From Chara braunii (lineage: Eukaryota; Streptophyta; Charophyceae; Charales; Characeae): a stretch of 20,814 bases of DNA. Shown in pieces: positions 17,685 through 20,814 of this stretch (position 1 is its first letter; each line of letters opens with the position of its first letter). The notes below the pieces were generated by a model, which saw only the letters and a list, made by a program, of their open reading frames with translations, did no database searches and was not told the DNA's origin. Made by a program: the position numbers and the translations under genes. The DNA is taken from assembly GCA_003427395.1 (NCBI GenBank), contig BFEA01000135.1, positions 2,256,673 through 2,277,486 on the forward strand. Direction: 5' to 3'.

Positions 17685-17969
17685 AGTTTGGGAAGAGGAA
17701 GGCAACACCTTCTCTGCCCCTGTTATGGTTGGTTGTTCCGGGGGTAAGTGCATCGCCATATCTTCATCCGTGACGTTCATTTCAACAAGACGACTTACTG
17801 TTTTTTTTGTTTTTTTTTTCGCTATGAAAATAGTATGAATGCCAATATTACAATTTGTCCTATCCCAGTGAAAGTCGCCAGCAACCTCTAACGAGATCTT
17901 CAGAGAGGCTATTCTCCACAAGCCATAGTATTGTCGGCCGTTCCCTCTGTTCCTACGACCCAGTACCAC
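17685..17969 (-). pseudogene. Frame upstream of and in phase with LINE ORF1
   Basis: This frame is in the same phase as the ORF1 fragment below it and is separated from it only by the TGA at 17682. The part nearest ORF1, MNVTDEDMAMHLPPEQPTI, is a plausible ORF1 N-terminus. Further upstream the frame crosses an A-rich tract (plus-strand T-rich 17799-17820, read as KKKTKKT). It then reads RQYYGLWRIASLKISLEVAG, DFHWDRTNCNIGIHTIF, which may be a different, older sequence. No ATG precedes that part. Confidence 0.4.
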
Positions 17970-18041
17970 GTGTGAGCACAGGACCCATTCCGAGAAATGA
18001 GCAAGAAGTAACCACCTGAGTCTTGCCTATTAGTGCTTATC

Positions 18042-18403
18042 TATCGGCCCGAGAGTGAGTGGAGAAACAAAGTCTTGAGTTGTGTCTTTCTATTCAGCCT
18101 CGAGAGTGAGCGGCGAGTCTGCAACCCTCAATCTTGCTCCTCAGGATGGCCCCTTCCCCGAGCCGTATAGTAGATTCCCTAGTTGTGTTTACCAGCGCTC
18201 CGAGGAATCCCAACTTCGTGTATAACCAATCCCGTACTATGAGAAAATACTATTTGTCCCGCAAAAAGCGGGTAGATGCATGCAATCCACTTCACCCAGC
18301 CCTGAGAGCCAGCCGTGACAGACCTATCTTGGCGCAAAATAGGGAATCACACCTATGAGAAAGATACAGTTTATCCCCCAATAGGTGCATGCCATCCACT
18401 TCT
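18042..18403. repeat. Short local duplications
   Basis: CCCGAGAGTGAGTGG (about 18048) and CCTCGAGAGTGAGCGG (about 18098) are near repeats 50 bp apart. TGAGAAAATACTATTTGTCCC with GCATGCAATCCACTTC (18239-18290) is repeated as TGAGAAAGATACAGTTTATC with GCATGCCATCCACTTC (18356-18403), about 117 bp away. I see no gene in 17970-18480. Confidence 0.65.
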
Positions 18404-18435
18404 CTTCTTCTTCTTCTTCTTCTTTTTCTTTTTCT
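18404..18435. repeat. (CTT)n microsatellite
   Basis: About seven CTT units followed by T-rich variants (CTTTTTCTTTTTC). Confidence 0.95.
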
Positions 18436-18484
18436 GTCCTAATCCTACGGAATAACAATCATAAGGACACCAACGCGGTCCAAC

Positions 18485-18531
18485 GGGCCTAGCTCAGATG
18501 GTACACCTATGCCCTGTTCAAATACAGCCCT
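18485..18531 (+). pseudogene. tRNA-like remnant (A- and B-box-like motifs)
   Basis: GGGCCTAGCTCAGATGGTAC resembles the 5' part of a tRNA with an A box (TAGCTCAGATGG). GTTCAAATAC, 26 bases further on, resembles a B box. In an intact tRNA these boxes start about 44 bases apart, so the anticodon arm would be deleted. It sits directly before a 29-T run. It could be a broken tRNA or the head of a tRNA-derived SINE. The match is short and could be chance. Confidence 0.3.
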
Positions 18532-18543
18532 CAGTCTAAATCT

Positions 18544-18546
<3 letters not shown>

Positions 18547-18575
<29 letters not shown>

Positions 18576-18850
18576 GGGGAACAAGGCTCCAATCTATTCG
18601 TGGGGAGCAGCACGTGCTGGGAACAGGGCCCAGCGTCCCATATGGAAATTTACATATGATTTTGAAGATTGAGGTACCGGGGCCACCCGGCTTTGGCTCA
18701 GAAAAAAACGAAGCTACTTAGAAAATGACTACGACAAACTTCAGAATGTAAACAGAATTCAGAAAACTGCTCAGAAATCCTCCCCATCCATCCACTTTAC
18801 CTTACTCCGGCAAGACTTACTGCAGCAGAGCCACCATCTCCGCTTCTCAG
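18547..18850 (-). mobile_element. Short retroposon with LINE-type 3' tail (tail copy C)
   Basis: On the minus strand the segment ends with GGGACGCTGGGCCCTGTTCC, CAGCACGTGCTGCTCCCCAC, GAATAGATTGGAGCC and then a pure poly(A) (plus-strand T run 18547-18575). The last 60 bases match the LINE 3' tail at 3991-4050. Its body does not resemble the LINE 3' UTR: instead it holds the block shared with 11546-11610. The long pure tail points to a fairly recent insertion. It is probably a nonautonomous element using the LINE tail. Confidence 0.6.
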
Positions 18851-19063
18851 GGGATACTCACACTTGGACTTTTTCACTTATTTCTGGACAGAATTGCGGC
18901 CAGATGCATGCAGGTGTGGCCGAAATTGGAGTCTGATGCATTTTGGAAAGTGCTAGTGTGAGTATGCCCTCAATCAGCTCAGGTAAATAACTCCGACGTC
19001 TGAACTTACCTGGAGATGGTCAGTTTGAAGTCTTAGATAACTTATCCAGGTCATCGCGGTTTT

Positions 19064-19152
19064 AAAGGAAGAAGGAAAAAGAAAAGAAGGAAAAAGAAAA
19101 GAAGGAAGGAAGGAAGGACGGGAGGAGGAAGAAGGGGGGCTGGGTGGGGGGG
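19064..19152. repeat. Purine-rich low-complexity tract
   Basis: An almost pure purine run (GGAAGAAGGAAAAAGAAAAG repeated, then GGAAGGAAGG and G-rich sequence) extends to about 19152. Confidence 0.9.
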
Positions 19153-19289
19153 AAACAATCATGAAGACTCTGGATAACCTGGCTTTGGACACGTGTGAAA
19201 CCTGGACAAACACAGGAAAGCCATTACAAGCAGAGGCACCGCCGGGGGCCGCGCTCCGCTACTCACTGAATGTGCAAAATGAGAAGGAA

Positions 19290-19553
19290 TAACAGTGATT
19301 TTGTTAAAATGGACACATTATATTTTTAGAAGTTTGAACGAAATGAAATCTCATTTTTTGGCCCAAAATTCATGAAATTGAGGGTACGCGTTCTGGAAAT
19401 GCCCTACCCCCTGGATGTATCTGGACTTAGATAAAGTCCACATCGAAGTCCAGATACATCGAGGGGGTAGGGCGTTTTCACAATGCGGTACCCTCAATTT
19501 CATGAACTTTGGGCCAAAAAATGAGATCTCAATTTCCTTCAGAATCGCTGTTA
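19290..19553. repeat. Long foldback (inverted repeat) with 17-base loop
   Basis: The left arm 19336-19428 and right arm 19446-19540 are reverse complements at roughly 88-90% by eye (for example CTCATTTTTTGGCCC, ATGAAATTGAGGGTAC, CCCTACCCCCT and GATGTATCTGGACTT on the left arm). The pairing resumes outside a 32-base unpaired insert on the left: TAACAGTGATTTTG (19290-19303) with CAGAATCGCTGTTA (19540-19553). There is no coding capacity. It could be a MITE-type foldback or a small-RNA hairpin precursor. Confidence 0.9.
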
Positions 19554-19634
19554 AATCTTCTGCTAGAACATGGGAAGATAAACCGCCATATTTTTTGTCT
19601 TGTGTGCATCTGGTGAGTAGTGGAGTGTGTCCAT

Positions 19635-19640
19635 TCTCTC

Positions 19641-19683
<43 letters not shown>
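19635..19683. repeat. (TC)n microsatellite
   Basis: A CT-dinucleotide run with a few extra T residues at its left end. Confidence 0.95.
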
Positions 19684-19685
<2 letters not shown>

Positions 19686-19814
19686 CATCTTGCCTCTCTC
19701 TCCCACACTGTCACCTCTTTGCTTTTCCTTTGGACTTTTCCTCCTTTCGATTGGATTTTCAGCTCTGAATTCGTGGTGGGCTGACGGCGGAGAATGAACA
19801 AGCCCTCCCTGTTC

Positions 19815-19818
<4 letters not shown>

Positions 19819-19892
<74 letters not shown>
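19819..19892. repeat. (TC)n microsatellite, about 36 units
   Basis: An uninterrupted CT run of about 73 bases. Translated Arg-Glu frames across it are artefacts. Confidence 0.98.
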
Positions 19893-19895
<3 letters not shown>

Positions 19896-19896
19896 T

Positions 19897-19951
19897 TAGA
19901 TGCAGTGCAGATGCAGATGTAGATGTAGATGTAGATGTAGATGAAGATGTA
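19897..19951. repeat. (GATGTA)n hexanucleotide repeat
   Basis: About eight units of GATGTA and variants (GATGCA, GATGAA) follow the CT run directly. Confidence 0.95.
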
Positions 19952-19991
19952 GGAAAGCAAATCGATAAATTGGAAAGCAAATCGATAAATT
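19952..19991. repeat. Perfect 20-bp tandem duplication
   Basis: GGAAAGCAAATCGATAAATT occurs twice in a row (19952-19971 and 19972-19991), followed by the start of a third, mutated unit (GAAAAGCAG). Confidence 0.95.
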
Positions 19992-20439
19992 GAAAAGCAG
20001 TCACAGCCACCACTCAAAATGCATAGAAGCATAGAGTTAAAACAAAGCCGCCAGTCGTACCTCATCATAGCTGTAGATGTAGGTTGCGATTTTAATCATT
20101 GCTCGCAGCTCAGACCACAAGCATCAGAGAAGAACGTATGATGTGGAAGGGCCATCAGGGGTGTGAACATGGGATCAATGATATCCCAGCCTTGATGGGA
20201 AGAAGCGTGCATAAGTATGATCTTTTGCTTTTCCTGCTGGTATAGGTAAACCGGACTGCTGCTGGAGGGAAAAAAAAAAAAAAGTTTTAAGAAGTTGAAA
20301 AAATACCAAGGCCTGGACCCCACAGGGAAAAGACGTGGAAAAACCGGTGTGGAAAAGCTTATCTCGGACTCCCTCAAACTACATCAGAAGAAGGATACTA
20401 AAGATACAATCCAAAACTTTGATTTGAACTGGCGGGGGG
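19992..20439. other. Unassigned sequence between microsatellites and the last retroposon end
   Basis: There is no recognisable gene. A 14-A run lies at 20271-20284. The plus-strand open frame beginning near 20295 runs into the retroposon end described next and shows no domain that I recognise. Confidence 0.4.
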
Positions 20440-20814
20440 GAACTGAAGGGAAGGGTCTGGGTAAGGTTGAGTGGCCAGGAGGAGAAGGGATGGAAGAATC
20501 TCTCAAGAGAGACTTCCATCTCTGCTTTTTGACTGGTTGGCGCTGCAGCCAGGGTCTTCACTTAGATCTTCAAATTGTTTTGCAGATCCCTTCCATCCTC
20601 CACAACTCGCTGTGGTGGATTTGCAGTGGTTTGGCAGAGAGGGGGAGTGATTTTCAATTGATTTCTGAAGGGCAAGGTAGCTTGTTATATTAGTCTGATC
20701 TGGCGGTCCAGGAAGGACTGAAGAGGCGTCACTGCCCTCATTCATGACTATGTTTAAAGGTTCTATGTGGGATTTGATGGGGACGCTGGACCCTCTTTCC
20801 AGCAGGTGATGCTC
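20440..20814 (+). mobile_element. 3' end of a LINE-family retroposon (tail copy D), cut by the window edge
   Basis: On the plus strand this aligns, with divergence, to the minus strand of 2264-2819. The shared order includes GAGTGGCC, a GGGAGGGGAAG/AGGAGAAGGG block, AGATCCCTT, GGCGG.CC, GGCTGAAGAGGC/GACTGAAGAGGC and finally GGGACGCTGGACCC then TTTCCAGCAGGTG. The tail should continue past 20814 to a poly(A). No intact coding frame is supported. Confidence 0.6.

Larger units (their letters stand above)
3952..17798 (-). mobile_element. Decayed, nested LINE retrotransposon (plant L1-like)
   Basis: Minus-strand remnants follow LINE order: ORF1 with zinc knuckle (17684-14062), endonuclease start (13869), linker (13613-13337), reverse transcriptase (7190-5793), zf-RVT (about 4850-4600), a 3' UTR, and an A-rich tail (plus-strand T-rich 3952-3980). 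Insertions split it: a TIR element in ORF1, a probable LTR at 7197-9952, and a noncoding block to 13336. The left boundary is firm because of the tail. The right boundary is set at the T-rich run at 17799-17820 and is uncertain. I found no target-site duplication joining the two ends. I infer one original element from order and orientation; two elements of the same family lying in the same direction remain possible. Confidence 0.7.

Noticed and set aside
19529-20068. Open frames rich in Arg-Glu repeats on the minus strand
   Set aside because: They are translations of the CT microsatellites at 19635-19683 and 19819-19892.
1-20814. CRISPR arrays, bacterial operons or rRNA genes
   Set aside because: No regularly spaced identical repeats with unique spacers, no ribosome-binding-site-linked gene clusters and no rRNA signatures were seen.

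Overview
The window looks like a repeat-dense accessory stretch of a land-plant nuclear genome. The best evidence is a LINE whose ORF1 carries the plant-type DUF4283-like region followed by a CCHC zinc knuckle, and whose ORF2 ends in the zf-RVT domain typical of plant L1-clade elements. Long CT/GA, TG and CTT microsatellites, TIR elements and a probable LTR fit that reading. The species cannot be told from the sequence.

Layout. 1-78 is a (TG)39 microsatellite. 757-1671 (+) encodes a Ulp1/SENP-type cysteine protease domain with all catalytic positions present but no ATG at its N-terminus. It is followed by a CCCCTTA minisatellite (1753-1819). 1955-3765 holds a TIR-element end, the 3' end of a LINE-family retroposon (minus strand), a tandem array of about three 226-234 bp poly(A)-ended units, and a short TIR element. 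From 3952 to about 17798 there is one decayed LINE on the minus strand, read right to left: ORF1 in several frames (17684-14062), endonuclease and linker remnants (13869-13337), reverse transcriptase (7190-5793), C-terminal region and zf-RVT domain (5710-4275), 3' UTR and poly(A) (4274-3952). It is broken by stops, frameshifts, a 197-bp TIR element (15171-15367), a probable 2.76-kb solo LTR (7197-9952), and a 3.4-kb noncoding block (9957-13336). That block carries six copies of a roughly 85-bp motif and ends in A-rich tracts.

18,000-20,814 holds small duplications, a tRNA-like remnant, another retroposon 3' end (minus), a long near-perfect foldback (19290-19553), several microsatellites, and the start of a plus-strand LINE-family 3' end that runs off the window.

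How the parts relate. Apart from the Ulp1-like ORF there is no recognisable host gene. The LINE, the short retroposon ends and the endpoint copy share one 3' tail, which suggests that one LINE family mobilised itself and shorter partners. The most notable items are the TTAA-flanked TIR family, the shared 3' tail, the six-copy motif with a co-varying stem, the solo LTR with matched ends, and the foldback that could be a small-RNA precursor.
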